Below the pieces are notes generated by a model. That model was not told where the DNA came from, made no database searches, and saw only the letters and a list, made by a program, of their open reading frames with translations. Shown here one piece after another: positions 27,492 through 38,072 of a stretch of DNA of 64,000 bases (position 1 is its first letter; every line of letters begins with the position of its first letter). A program made the translations under genes and the position numbers. The DNA is from Tritrichomonas foetus (Eukaryota; Parabasalia; Tritrichomonadida; Tritrichomonadidae): positions 34,974-98,973 of the forward strand of contig MLAK01001393.1 in NCBI GenBank assembly GCA_001839685.1. The letters are read 5' to 3'.

Positions 27492-30356
27492 TTATTGTTC
27501 AACAAGTGTAAGAAGGATATCTTGGTGTTTCGAGTAATTATTAACAATTTTTTGAAGTTTTGATTTCCGCGCTTTAAATAGTTCAATATATTTATCTGTA
27601 AGTGACACTTTCCCTTGATTTTCTGTTGGTATAATCGATTCTTCACCGTAATAAAAGAAACAGATTGATGATAAAGTTCTTGAAAGGGTTTCTTTTGATG
27701 CAATAACAGTTTTCTTTTCTGCAAATGGAAAAAGAGGCAATGTTTTTGACTTATCTGTCGAAGAAGTTGATGTATAAGTTTCTCTTGGATGACAATTGAT
27801 TAAAGAAATTTGATACATCATTTTATCTTTTGTTAGCGTTTGATAAAGTGGTGAAACATTTATAATTATATCATACTGTGAGATTTCTTGGAATTTTGTA
27901 TTCAATTTCTGATCAGATTCATTAAAAATAACTAGAATGTCACCAGAAACATTAAATTTATCACTAAAAACAAATTTACAAAGTCCCATTTCATAAGAAC
28001 CACCAATATCTTCAATGAATTTATTATAGCGATCTGTTACTTCAGTTTCAGAGAAAAAAGATGAAGAATTATTTGAAACATGAGTAATCAAGATTTCAAA
28101 TGTTGCCAATCCACAAGAAACATCAAAGTCTTGAATAGCATTTTCATAACCATCAGACATTGGTATAATTGTATGAGCTTCACTTGCAGCTGAAACAATT
28201 CCAGTACCAATGAGGAAACTAATTGTTCGACTTTTTTCAGGCTTCTCTGTTTCAGGTTCGAATTTCTTGAATAAATTGACATCATCGAAATTAATGTCTG
28301 AGCGATGCAATTGATTATCTTTTAATGTATTTTCGCTAATAGATTCTTTAATGGGCTTGGGAATCTCTGAGATATTAAAGGAGGAAATTCCAAAAGGTCC
28401 ACGAACAAGAAGTCCAAAATGGTTACAATCTGGATTCTCTCCAAATGTTAAAATTCTTCCATTTAATATAAAATTATAACTTTTTGAATATTTGACATTA
28501 AAAAGCTTAACTTCTTCATTTGAAATTGATGGTGTAAGAATTGCATTGTAAACAATTTCAGCTACAGTTTTTACTGGATCAGGTCGAGTATTCATTTGAC
28601 AAATTAAGAAATCAATTAAAGGTGGAAGGAAGAACCGACTATTTAGGAAATAATCAGTCCGCCTTGCAATTTCAATAAGGGCAATCAAAAATGACAAAAT
28701 ATGTGGCAATGATTGATTTTGCTCAACAGAATTAAGAATGCATTCAAGAACACTACAATTTTGCAAAGTCGGTGCTATATTCGGCATATAATAAGGAGAT
28801 AATGCAAGCATCAACATAGAGAAATCATATGAAAGTTCACGATTAATGTTTGATGTGTCAATTTTCATTGTGCAAAATGAAGTTGAAAACAAATTTTCAT
28901 TTCCAGCAATCGCTAAAAGCATTAATTTATAAACGTTATAATAATCGCCAAGATTATTTATTGGAATTATCACAAAGTTCTCAATCGTGTTTAAAACTTT
29001 GGCTTCGAGTTCATTGCTGTTTTCGGCACGGGAAAATTCTAGAATGTTTGCTAAAAAGTTCGTCCATGGCCAGCTTTGCATTAAGGCGAAATCTTTGGGT
29101 GTGCTAACAGGCGGTGCAATAGGAATTTGTAAAGCAGAACTCAGGAGGGGGTCAATAAATTCATTCAAAAGATGAGGATATTTAGCCGTAAAATTGTGAG
29201 CGGTATTTAAAAAGGCATATATATTCACAAATTTGCCTGAAGAACCAGAAAGAAAAGCATAAATGTATCTGGTTAATGTTGTATACCATTGTGAATTAGG
29301 TTTAAAACAACCCCATGTAAATAATGAAAAAATATTTTTAAAATGTTTCAATACATGAGATTGATACAAATTGGAAATAATAACACCATCTCCCAAAATA
29401 CGCATTAAATCATCACCAGGAATTCGTTGTTTAAATAAACTATTTTTATCTTGTTCTCGAAAATGATCTTTTAATACTTTTAATGCAATGTCGAAGAAAT
29501 CTGCAAGAAGCGGCCATCTGTCACTTATTAATGTAGATTCTGCTCGTGATGATAATTTCATATATTCTTCATCAGCAATTTTTGCACGATATTTCATTCG
29601 TGCAATAATATTGACGATAAAAGATCGTCGTTTTGGATCGCTTGGAAAATTAATAAAAGCAGTAAAGAATCCTTTAAAGAGATAATTCCAATGAGATGGA
29701 TCATCTTTTTTATGTGCACCTTTGATGCGACATCCACGATTGATGAAGCAGAGTTGACAGAATTTATTAATGAGTAAGTCAGCTTTTTCTATTTCAAGTT
29801 CAGCAATCAAAAAGCCGTCAACAAATAATCTCATTAATTGGAATCGAATTTTGGCTTCTGCCGCTGTTAATTGGCCTGCTGGTCGGTTTGTTGAGAATAT
29901 TGAGTTTAGCAAACAATTTAAAGCAACGTCCCATGTAGTTTGATTGAATGGATGATCACCCAAATTAGTAGTCTGTAAGTCAGGAGTGATGTTCTCTTTC
30001 AAAAATCTGAAGGTGGCTTCAATAATATCGCATTTATGTTGTGGTTTTGTCGAATAAATGATTGGAATTGCTTCGAAAACTCGTTGAATATATTTATTAT
30101 ATCGAACTATATCTAAGATAGCGGACGGTGAGTTGGGATTGATGAGCCACTGAGATAGAGTTTCGATCGAAATCTTAGCAAAATCAAGTGAAAACGAGTA
30201 AAGGAGTGGCTGAAGTGCGAATTCGATTTCTTTATCATCGTATAATCGGGTTTTTAGGTCGGCGTTCTGAAAAGACTGCGTGATTATTTTAGCGATCTCT
30301 TTGGAGTTGTGACTTGGGAATTGAAAAAATACGAGGCTCTCGCCAATAACACTCAT
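27492..30356 (-). CDS. RalGAP/tuberin-like GTPase-activating protein
   Basis: The 954-residue protein has a long all-helical N-terminal region (about 1-640) and a C-terminal domain with Rap/Ral-GAP character from about residue 770. In it, FIEDIGGSYEMGLCKFVFSD precedes FNVSGDILVIFNESDQ and a segment ending SQYDIIINVSPLYQ, matching the strand-helix order of the RalGAP/tuberin catalytic domain. The usual catalytic-Asn helix is not clearly identifiable from the sequence alone. Such proteins inactivate Ral- or Rheb-type small GTPases. The gene is divergent from a bromodomain gene, 240 bp apart. The GAP call is moderate; the helical scaffold could not be assigned to a subfamily. Confidence 0.5.
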   Translation of the reverse strand: MSVIGESLVFFQFPSHNSKEIAKIITQSFQNADLKTRLYDDKEIEFALQPLLYSFSLDFAKISIETLSQWLINPNSPSAILDIVRYNKYIQRVFEAIPIIYSTKPQHKCDIIEATFRFLKENITPDLQTTNLGDHPFNQTTWDVALNCLLNSIFSTNRPAGQLTAAEAKIRFQLMRLFVDGFLIAELEIEKADLLINKFCQLCFINRGCRIKGAHKKDDPSHWNYLFKGFFTAFINFPSDPKRRSFIVNIIARMKYRAKIADEEYMKLSSRAESTLISDRWPLLADFFDIALKVLKDHFREQDKNSLFKQRIPGDDLMRILGDGVIISNLYQSHVLKHFKNIFSLFTWGCFKPNSQWYTTLTRYIYAFLSGSSGKFVNIYAFLNTAHNFTAKYPHLLNEFIDPLLSSALQIPIAPPVSTPKDFALMQSWPWTNFLANILEFSRAENSNELEAKVLNTIENFVIIPINNLGDYYNVYKLMLLAIAGNENLFSTSFCTMKIDTSNINRELSYDFSMLMLALSPYYMPNIAPTLQNCSVLECILNSVEQNQSLPHILSFLIALIEIARRTDYFLNSRFFLPPLIDFLICQMNTRPDPVKTVAEIVYNAILTPSISNEEVKLFNVKYSKSYNFILNGRILTFGENPDCNHFGLLVRGPFGISSFNISEIPKPIKESISENTLKDNQLHRSDINFDDVNLFKKFEPETEKPEKSRTISFLIGTGIVSAASEAHTIIPMSDGYENAIQDFDVSCGLATFEILITHVSNNSSSFFSETEVTDRYNKFIEDIGGSYEMGLCKFVFSDKFNVSGDILVIFNESDQKLNTKFQEISQYDIIINVSPLYQTLTKDKMMYQISLINCHPRETYTSTSSTDKSKTLPLFPFAEKKTVIASKETLSRTLSSICFFYYGEESIIPTENQGKVSLTDKYIELFKARKSKLQKIVNNYSKHQDILLTLVEQ

Positions 30357-30596
30357 TTTAATTTATTGTGAAATTGGTGAAATCTATCTAATTCACCTTA
30401 TTTTGACCTAATCAACACAATTTAATCGAAAGGATTTTCTCAAATATTGTTTAATCTGATGAAAATTGAGTCAAAAAGAAATTGACCATTTTTCAATAGT
30501 TCTTCGCCAAAAAAGTTGATTAATGGTGAAAAAACTTTTCAATGTTTTAGATGAAAGGCCAATTATTTAAATACACTAGGTGAAAACAACTTACAT
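30357..30596. promoter_or_regulatory. Probable bidirectional promoter, RalGAP-like and bromodomain gene
   Basis: Contains AAAAAGTTGATTAATGGTGAAAA (within 30511-30533) followed by AACTTTTC towards the bromodomain gene, and TTGACC and GGTGAA words on the other strand towards the RalGAP-like gene. Same class of words as in 16246-16437. Function is inferred. Confidence 0.4.
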
Positions 30597-31043
30597 ATGC
30601 ATATAACTGAAAATCAACGAAAATGGTGTTTAAAAGTTATAAATCACCTTTTTAAATGGAAGCTTACCTTATTCTTTCGAAATCCTATCGACCCAGTAGC
30701 TGATGAACTTCCCGATTATTACGAAAAAATCAAAAATCCAATGGATTTGGAAAAAGTCAAAAAAATCCTTCTCGATGGAAACTACCAAAGTGTTGATGAT
30801 TTTATTTCGGACTTAAAACTCGTTTTCGAAAATGCAAAAACCTATCACGGCGAAAATTCTGTAATGTGGTTTATTGGTGAAGAAGTTCTTCAATGGTTGG
30901 AAAAAATGCAAAAGTCAGCGAACTTATCCGCCGAACAAGTTTGGTATAATGAGCTAGTCGAAATACAAGATAAAATTGATAAGCATGTCGCCGACATGCC
31001 ACCATCGTTTACATACCCACAGACAAAAGTCAATTCAAAATAA
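30597..31043 (+). CDS. Small single-bromodomain protein, atypical pocket
   Basis: A 148-residue protein that is almost only a bromodomain. It has FFRNPIDPVADELPDYYEKI, KNPMDLEKVKKILLDGNYQS, DFISDLKLVFENAKTY and a closing helix WFIGEEVLQWLEKM. At the acetyl-lysine-binding position after the Tyr (N..xYN), this protein has His (ENAKTYHG), as the sister gene at 16438 has Trp. The N-terminus MHITENQRKWCLKVINHL aligns with that sister. A short helical tail follows. Paralogy with the 16438 gene is likely from the shared start and domain layout. Role in chromatin is inferred. Confidence 0.85.
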   Translation: MHITENQRKWCLKVINHLFKWKLTLFFRNPIDPVADELPDYYEKIKNPMDLEKVKKILLDGNYQSVDDFISDLKLVFENAKTYHGENSVMWFIGEEVLQWLEKMQKSANLSAEQVWYNELVEIQDKIDKHVADMPPSFTYPQTKVNSK

Positions 31044-31452
31044 TATTTGTTTACCATTTCTGTTTTATATTGTTTTTTATTTAAAAATATTTTTATTGAT
31101 CATTTTTTCCTTTTGATTTATGTTTCTCTCTCATATTTTCCCTTTTGTGATCTATTTTATTCACACAACACTCAACTTTTGGCACATATGAGTGGACTCA
31201 TTTGCCGAATTTAAAATATAGAATGGTTGAACATTCTTCACGTCGAATTACCAGTTGTTCTGTTTTAAATGTTGATGATTGTGGGAATGTTTAACTTTCC
31301 TTTCATATCTTATAAGCGCAGAACATGTTAGGAAATTATTAAAGCAATAAAAGAAAAGGGAAAAAAATTCAAGTTTACCAACAAATTACATGATTAATAA
31401 AAACATTTAGTCGCTACTCATCACACAAAATAAAAACATTCATTTTTTTCTT
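31044..31452. other. Intergenic region between convergent genes
   Basis: About 400 bases, A/T-rich, holding both 3' ends; no gene or repeat seen. Confidence 0.4.
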
Positions 31453-33183
31453 TCAAAAATCCGATATTATTTTCCTGAATACAGAAGGTTCTCCTCGACA
31501 TGCTGGACAAGAATTCTGTTCCAAAAACCACACATTTAAACATTCCGCACAAAACCCAGTATGTCCACAAGGAAGAACAATTGAATCAGCAGGAGCTTCA
31601 AGACAAATTGAACATTGAGAACTATCAGAAATGGGAAATTCATCTGTATATGATTTTATTTCAAATCGACACAATGGACAATTTTCATGTGCATCAGCTG
31701 CTGCTTTCCCACATTTATCACATAATACTTTATGACCACAAGGTGCACAATACCCTTGTTTTTGACCTTCTAAACATTTCATACATTTTCCAACCATAGG
31801 ATCAACAAACTTTGGTACAATTTTAACAGAAAAATCTACATTATTTTCATCATTGGTAATAGATTCAAATGAAATATTATCTTTAAATAAGAAAACTCCA
31901 GTTGTATTACCATCAACTTGTTTTTCACAGTTAATTATATCATTTGAAGAAAAAGTTCCGCTTCCATTTGTTGACAAATGAACAAAAGCATTGGAAATTC
32001 CTTTAAATTTGTTTTTAGTTGCAGAAACATTGGCAGACGTATAAACCATTATTCCATATTCTCCACATTCTTCAAATTCATTTCCATACATTTTTGCGCA
32101 AGCTTGATTGTAAGCTTCAAATCCTGCAACAGCACAATTTTTAATAAAATTATGAAATAAAACACATGTAAAAGAATCACTTATTGAAATACCACAATCA
32201 TTTACATTCTCAATTTTATTCGCATCCAAAACAGCTCGACTTGCCCCACGAATACAAATTCCAGCTTTTTGCATGTCACTTATTTCATTATAGGAAATCT
32301 GTGCAGAACATTTCTGGAGAATTGCAAAAGCTGGATAAGAAGAACGTTTCACTATATTTTTTAAAATTGTTGCTTTTGATTCAGCTACCATAAAAACGGC
32401 ATTTCCACCAATATCTTCAAAGGTATTTTCATAGACAAAAGCATTAGATTTTAAAGATACTGAAATACAAGACGATTTAATGTTTTGAAATTTATTGTTC
32501 ATAAATTTTGCTTCATTGCAATGATTGACATAAATTCCATTTTGTTGAATATCATGAAAATTGGAATTTGTACAAAACAAAGAAGAATTAATTACTAAAA
32601 TTGCAGGACTTGCTGTATGATGTATTTCTGTATTATTTACTTCAATAATTGAATCCAAAGTGGCAACAATTCCATTATTTTCGGTTTGATATAATTCACA
32701 GTTTTCAATGACGGCTTGACTGACATTTGAAATATAAATCATTGAATCAGAAACATTAAAAATTCGACAATCTTTTATAAATACTGAAGAATTGGTTTCT
32801 ACAAATATTGCAGGAATTGTGATATTGCTAAGAATTAAATTTTCCAAAATTATTCCATTTCCTCTGGTTATTACAAGAGTACCACCACATCCCGCATCAC
32901 CATCATCAAAACTACAATTTTTAATTGAAATATTATCGACCATATAAATTATTATTGAACAGCTGAATTTAAAACCCGAAATGCAAACATCTGGAGAAAG
33001 AATGACTATTTTTTGACAAATAAAGTGCGTATTAATCGTAGACGTCATATTCAACGGTTTTTGGATTTCTATATCTGCGCCTGAAAAGTTGTATTCATTA
33101 AAGGAGAGACGAATATCTGGAACATCGCCAAAATTCAGTATAGATCGAATATCTCGTGAATTTGGGATTTCGGCATCCTCCAT
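31453..33183 (-). CDS. Parallel beta-helix protein with two C-terminal RING-type zinc modules
   Basis: The 576-residue protein has a right-handed beta-helix core (about residues 25-440) with PbH1-like turns of about 23 residues, each showing isoleucine/asparagine ladders such as NGIVATLDSIIEVNNTEIHH and SSCISVSLKSNAFVYENTF. The C-terminus has two Cys/His modules: CMKCLEGQ...YCAPCGHKVLCDKCGK...CPLC (about 463-505), and a clean C3HC4 RING (about 519-560), CSICLEAPADSIVLPCGHTG then CAECL...CPAC. A beta-helix joined to RING domains suggests a ubiquitin ligase that presents a beta-helix substrate surface, in loose parallel to beta-helix F-box proteins. That function is inferred. No signal peptide is seen. 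Confidence 0.82.
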   Translation of the reverse strand: MEDAEIPNSRDIRSILNFGDVPDIRLSFNEYNFSGADIEIQKPLNMTSTINTHFICQKIVILSPDVCISGFKFSCSIIIYMVDNISIKNCSFDDGDAGCGGTLVITRGNGIILENLILSNITIPAIFVETNSSVFIKDCRIFNVSDSMIYISNVSQAVIENCELYQTENNGIVATLDSIIEVNNTEIHHTASPAILVINSSLFCTNSNFHDIQQNGIYVNHCNEAKFMNNKFQNIKSSCISVSLKSNAFVYENTFEDIGGNAVFMVAESKATILKNIVKRSSYPAFAILQKCSAQISYNEISDMQKAGICIRGASRAVLDANKIENVNDCGISISDSFTCVLFHNFIKNCAVAGFEAYNQACAKMYGNEFEECGEYGIMVYTSANVSATKNKFKGISNAFVHLSTNGSGTFSSNDIINCEKQVDGNTTGVFLFKDNISFESITNDENNVDFSVKIVPKFVDPMVGKCMKCLEGQKQGYCAPCGHKVLCDKCGKAAADAHENCPLCRFEIKSYTDEFPISDSSQCSICLEAPADSIVLPCGHTGFCAECLNVWFLEQNSCPACRGEPSVFRKIISDF

Positions 33184-33595
33184 TGGAAGGAAAAGTTTTT
33201 TTTAAGTTGGGTAAACTTTTTCATTTTTTTGAATTAACTCACAAATTTGAATCTATTTCAAAAAATTTCACTTTTTCATGAGAAGTTTTGCTCTTAAATG
33301 AAATACGCATTTACCTGTCCGCAGCCCTGCTCAAAATTGTAAATGCCGAGATTAATTCACAGTAAATTAAAAATTGAGTTATTTAACTGTTTATATATAG
33401 TTCATCACTATTTCACATCCGATTATTTTAATGTTTGAAAACTTTACTTTTGAATTTGTCAGGAAATCAATAAAACACTTTAAATCAGTCTTCAGAAGTA
33501 GAAAAGGAGTCAACCAGATGTTTTCAATTATTTTCAAAATCACTGCCAATTTAACTATTAGAAGCACTATTTCATATCACAAATAATTTGATCAA
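33184..33595. other. Intergenic region upstream of a decayed locus
   Basis: About 410 bases. AACTTTTTC (near 33211-33220) reads as a promoter-like word for the beta-helix gene. No other feature seen. Confidence 0.4.
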
Positions 33596-33720
33596 GCCAA
33601 CAACACGAAACTCAAACTAACATGAATCTTTCTGGATTGAGTTCTCCTCCACCAATTGATCAGAATGATCGAGTAAATGGTTCACGAAGTCCTGGTGGAG
33701 TTGAGTTTCGTGTTGTTGCC
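33596..33720. repeat. 20-bp inverted repeat with 85-nt loop
   Basis: Arms 33596-33615 (GCCAACAACACGAAACTCAA) and 33701-33720 are inverted copies at 19 of 20 positions. A further short inverted word, CTCCTCCACC with GGTGGAG, lies in the loop and right arm. Confidence 0.9.
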
Positions 33721-34340
33721 TCATTATTGGATTTTACAAACGAAGATATCATATGATCTCAATCAAACAATAATTTCTTTGAAACTCAAAATGAAAAACA
33801 AATTGGAGAAGTATTCTCTCCTATCTGTGGTCAAGAATATCAAAAATAATCAATAAGATGCTATTATGAGACAATTATTAATGGATTTTAAGTTGGCATA
33901 TTCCATGGAGAAGCACTTCCATTCATATTCCTTCATTTTCATAACAACCATTTGCTTTACTCAGTAATGTACTATTACTGTAAGCATACAATTGTAGGAA
34001 ATGTGCTGACCTTTCTAGATAATTTTTTTGAAAGGTTTTGTAAATTAATGGTGGATATTTCGAAATTCCTTTGAGAAATGGCAAAAAGACAAAATACCGA
34101 ATCCTGAAATAATAAAATAAAAATCCCTGCGATCTTCTAAGATGCATAAAAGGACTTGACGTTTATTACGCTTCATTATATGAATTACTTGATGATGATG
34201 AAATGATAGGCCAGTATAATTCTGCTTTTCGGATAATTACACCTTCTTTCTTAATGAACCATAATACCTTCTTTCCAAGAGGAATATTTACATTTGAAAC
34301 CGATATTATTCCAGATATTCACATCATGATCATCAATTGA
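33622..34340 (+). pseudogene. Decayed gene with in-frame stops and frameshifts
   Basis: An ATG at 33622 starts a 44-codon frame (MNLSGLSSPPPIDQNDRVNG) ending in TGA. The same frame continues with protein-like sequence (NFFETQNEKQIGEVFSP), then another frame gives YYETIINGF, a stop and GIFHGEALPFIFLHFHNNHL. Near 34150-34340 comes LDVYYASLYELLDDDEMIGQ, then YNSAFRIITPSFLMNHNTFF, ending in TGA at 34340. The runs share coding-like composition and one strand, consistent with a single decayed gene with at least two stops and two frame changes. I do not recognise the family. Confidence 0.5.
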
Positions 34341-34790
34341 GGTATTTGAGATATTTTGATTCACATGATAAAATTGATTCAATATTGAAAAGTATAGTTT
34401 TATGATTATACATTTTTAAAATTATACTCATAGTTTATATTTTAATTTTCGAATTTAAATCATAATTTACGAATTATCATCAAAGATATACACATTCTTA
34501 TTTTTAGCTTGAAAATTTACTCTTTGAAAATCTAAAATATTATTATCTTTCTATTAAAGTATTTATATTGTATATTATTATTTACATGAGATTTAAATAT
34601 AATATTTAACATTATATTTTCTTTGTAAAATTACATCACTGTAAAACATGCAGATATAGGAAAAATTAGATTTTCGAAAACGTTTAACAAATATATTGAA
34701 TTAATTGAATGGTAAACATAAAAACTACATAGAAAAGATTCATCAAAAATTCAAATAAATGAGAAGAAGTTCCTCACAAAATTATTTTGA
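34341..34790. other. Intergenic region upstream of the LRR gene
   Basis: 450 bases of extremely A/T-rich spacer; nothing specific seen. Confidence 0.4.
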
Positions 34791-37700
34791 ATGAAAGTGA
34801 AAACAGAGTTTAATTCACCAATCAGCAATGAAAATCTCGCTTTCTTTGCAGCAAATCTACCATTTAGTAGTAACTCAATTGATACAATGGTTGTTTTTCA
34901 ATTTGCTGAAGATTGTGTATTCCATTCAAACACAAAATTATATCATGGAGTTGTCACAGTTACACCACATTTTATATCATTATTCAAATCCAAAAAGCAA
35001 GGAAAATTCAAACATTTTATTTCTTTTCAATTTTTATATTTAAAACTTGTTAATATCAAAAAAGAATCATCAATAGTGATTCGAGGTGATGCCTTTGGAA
35101 GTAGATATGAAGATACACAAGAAGTTCAAATCACACAATGTGAAAACATGTACTTATTGTCACATGTTATTAATCGAAACATAACTTTAATGTATCCATC
35201 ATTAAGTATAAGAAAACCAAATGTTAGATCAAATACTGCACCATTAAATATACCAATAGCACCATCACAACATATTCAATTTCGTTATGACTCTATTGCT
35301 CCTGTTCTCTGTGATAAATATTCCCATCAATTTGTGAAAGAAATTGACATGAGGTTTGCTTGCTCGAATTATATTATGCCAATTACTGGATTTCCAAAAC
35401 AATATGACTTTGATACGATTGCTGAATCATGTTCAAATTTACCTTATTTTAGTTCATTTATTACAAATGGTGACATCAATGAAAATAGTCCAATTTCTGC
35501 ACTTTTGACATTTTTAGAGAAAAATTCAAAACACTTCAAAATAGTTTGTCTTGATAGATATGAAGACTTAAATCTTGAACCAATTGCTAAATATTTATAT
35601 AGAAATTTTAAAAAATGTAAAGTTACATGTTGGAGGATTACAAATAGCACAACTAAAAATTTCCCGATGTTTTTAAAAGCTTTATTCAAATTAGAGATCA
35701 AAGTTAAAGTTTTAGATTTTCGTGGGACTTTTTTAGATCATTTCTGTCTGAAAAAGATATTTAAAGGAATTGATAAAAACGAAAATTTCCATAGTCTTGA
35801 AGTTCTGGCACTTGATGGAAAAATTGAAGATAAAATGTATGATTCGTTAATTCATTTATTAAATCATTCTTCATTCATGAAAGAATTATGTTTAACAAAT
35901 TTAACGAAAAATATGAAATTGGTTGCTACTTTGATCATGAATCGGAAATTACCAATTGAAAAGTTAGATTTATCAGGAAATTTAATGTCGCCAAAGTCCC
36001 AATATGGAGTGATACAAGCTGTTCAATCATCATCAACAATTTATGATGTTAACATTTCAAGATCTGAATTCACATCTGAAAATTTGGCACTTTTAGCAAA
36101 AGCTTTAGTAAGCAATAGTGCCAAAAAGCTGAGAATCCTTCGAATTAATAAAATGAATGCATCAACACCAATATTTTCCAAAGATAAAGCAAAGAAAAAG
36201 ATTTCATTTATTCTCGGATCTTTGATAGGTGAAAATTGTGAAAAATTAGGTGGTTTAGAATTGGATTACATGAAGCCCAAAGCTGAACATTTAAAATCAC
36301 TAACAACATTTTTGAAAATGCTGCCAAATTTATATTATTTATCACTCTCTGGTAATTTCTCTCATCTTGATAAAGGAGTTGGTATTCATGTTGCTAAATT
36401 ATTAGAAATCCAATCAATTCAAACATTAATATTAAAAGGTAGCGATGATAAATGCTTAAAAAAGGAAATTATTCCCGTTCTTGATGCTTTAGAACAAAAT
36501 AGAACACTTTGTAAAATTGATATTACTAATAACTCAATTGGTCAAAATAATTTAGCGCGGTTTTTGGAAATTTGTTGTAAACATCCTACATTAAATAATG
36601 TTGCTTTTGATGGAAATGGTCTATATGACCCTGAATTGTTAAAAGAATTTTTAAAAACATTTCCTCAAAGACCACAGTCAGCATACATAAAATTCCCAAT
36701 TCAGAGTTTTCGTAGTTTGTGTGAAAAATATTACAAAAATGGAACAGATTTAGAGGATGAATTTATAAATATTAAATCCGATTCACAAAGAAAGTTAATG
36801 ATGAATCGTTCGCTAACTGGAAATTCTCGATTTTTAATTTCTTCCTGCCTTCCTCAGTCCATTGTCGATGAAATGTATCGAGAATCATTCGAAATTGATG
36901 ATCTTGAACCAATGCTAAATAGAAATCATTATTCTCTAATTTCAGAAGCTTTCAAAATCCCACTACCTTTTCAAAATAGAAATGAGAAAGCAACAAAATA
37001 TAAAGCAATCAAAAAATTGGAAAAAGCTGATCCTTCCTTAAATGAATATCAGATGCCTTTTTTGTATCAATATGCCGAAGTTAGTGATTATTCTCCACCA
37101 AACTCATCACGAATAAATACACAAAGCACTTTAACAACAACAACCTCAACTCTAACAAATGGTCATGATCCAAAACAAAAGAAAGTTAAAGTGAATAATA
37201 ATAATCATGATGATATTTATTTTGTGAATCTAGATAAGTTTTCTATATCTTCTTCAGAAGAAACCGAAAGTTCTGATAATAAAGATAGTGATTATTTTAA
37301 TCAATCACCTAAAAGTAGTAGAAGAAATACAGATAATGGAACAAGAAGTTCAAAAAGAAGTCGATTTTCAGAAAGCTCCACCGATGAAAGAAGTTCAACA
37401 AATAAATCGGAAAGTAGTGATAGTTATGAAGTTGTGAAAAGAAGTGCAAAAATGAAGAGGAGAAATACGGATTATTCATATAAAACAAATAATAAAAGAA
37501 AATATAAATATAATGAAAACACTGATGAAAGTTCTGATGATGAAGAAGATTTCAGGAAATCTCGAAAATTAAATAAAAGGAAAAATAATAAATCTACTCG
37601 TTCACAGGCGGTTCATTTTGAGAAAAAAGTTGTTGTGCGAAAAAGAATTGATGATTCTGATAATGATGGCAGTGAATATGACGATGACAAGTATTCAAAA

Positions 37701-38072
37701 AAGAAAACCCAAGTGACTGAAAATAAAAATAATCATAGAAAGTCTGATTATCATGATAAGTATGATCGATATGACAAATTTGATCGATATCATAAAAATG
37801 TGTCTGCTGCTAAAAGTTCCAATTCCAAAAGAAATCAAAAAAATCGAAGGAAATATGACGATACAGATGATTCATCTAATGATTATAGTGAGAGCTTTGA
37901 TTTACTAAAAAATAAAAAACAACTAAACAATACAAAATCAAGACTTGATGTTTCAAAGGAATTTAAACAAAGCAGAAGAAAAAGTGATTTAAAATATGAT
38001 CCATATGATAATGAAAAACATGGTCGCATAAATCGAAAATTAGTTGTATCTTCAAGTGAAAGTGATAATTAG
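34791..38072 (+). CDS. Large leucine-rich-repeat protein with disordered charged tail
   Basis: The 1093-residue protein begins with a compact domain (about 1-150) containing YHGVVTVTPHFISLFKSKKQ that could be PH-like. LRRs of ribonuclease-inhibitor type run from about 230 to 640 with patterns such as LPIEKLDLSGNLMSPKSQYG, LPNLYYLSLSGNFSHLDKG and LCKIDITNNSIGQNNLARF. The order resembles CARMIL-type or other intracellular LRR scaffolds. Residues about 780-1093 are low complexity, rich in Ser, Lys, Asp, Asn and Arg, with SSSEETESSD, SSDDEED and SSSESDN blocks that look like phosphorylation targets. No signal peptide or membrane segment. Function unknown; a cytoplasmic scaffold is likely. Confidence 0.75.
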   Translation: MKVKTEFNSPISNENLAFFAANLPFSSNSIDTMVVFQFAEDCVFHSNTKLYHGVVTVTPHFISLFKSKKQGKFKHFISFQFLYLKLVNIKKESSIVIRGDAFGSRYEDTQEVQITQCENMYLLSHVINRNITLMYPSLSIRKPNVRSNTAPLNIPIAPSQHIQFRYDSIAPVLCDKYSHQFVKEIDMRFACSNYIMPITGFPKQYDFDTIAESCSNLPYFSSFITNGDINENSPISALLTFLEKNSKHFKIVCLDRYEDLNLEPIAKYLYRNFKKCKVTCWRITNSTTKNFPMFLKALFKLEIKVKVLDFRGTFLDHFCLKKIFKGIDKNENFHSLEVLALDGKIEDKMYDSLIHLLNHSSFMKELCLTNLTKNMKLVATLIMNRKLPIEKLDLSGNLMSPKSQYGVIQAVQSSSTIYDVNISRSEFTSENLALLAKALVSNSAKKLRILRINKMNASTPIFSKDKAKKKISFILGSLIGENCEKLGGLELDYMKPKAEHLKSLTTFLKMLPNLYYLSLSGNFSHLDKGVGIHVAKLLEIQSIQTLILKGSDDKCLKKEIIPVLDALEQNRTLCKIDITNNSIGQNNLARFLEICCKHPTLNNVAFDGNGLYDPELLKEFLKTFPQRPQSAYIKFPIQSFRSLCEKYYKNGTDLEDEFINIKSDSQRKLMMNRSLTGNSRFLISSCLPQSIVDEMYRESFEIDDLEPMLNRNHYSLISEAFKIPLPFQNRNEKATKYKAIKKLEKADPSLNEYQMPFLYQYAEVSDYSPPNSSRINTQSTLTTTTSTLTNGHDPKQKKVKVNNNNHDDIYFVNLDKFSISSSEETESSDNKDSDYFNQSPKSSRRNTDNGTRSSKRSRFSESSTDERSSTNKSESSDSYEVVKRSAKMKRRNTDYSYKTNNKRKYKYNENTDESSDDEEDFRKSRKLNKRKNNKSTRSQAVHFEKKVVVRKRIDDSDNDGSEYDDDKYSKKKTQVTENKNNHRKSDYHDKYDRYDKFDRYHKNVSAAKSSNSKRNQKNRRKYDDTDDSSNDYSESFDLLKNKKQLNNTKSRLDVSKEFKQSRRKSDLKYDPYDNEKHGRINRKLVVSSSESDN

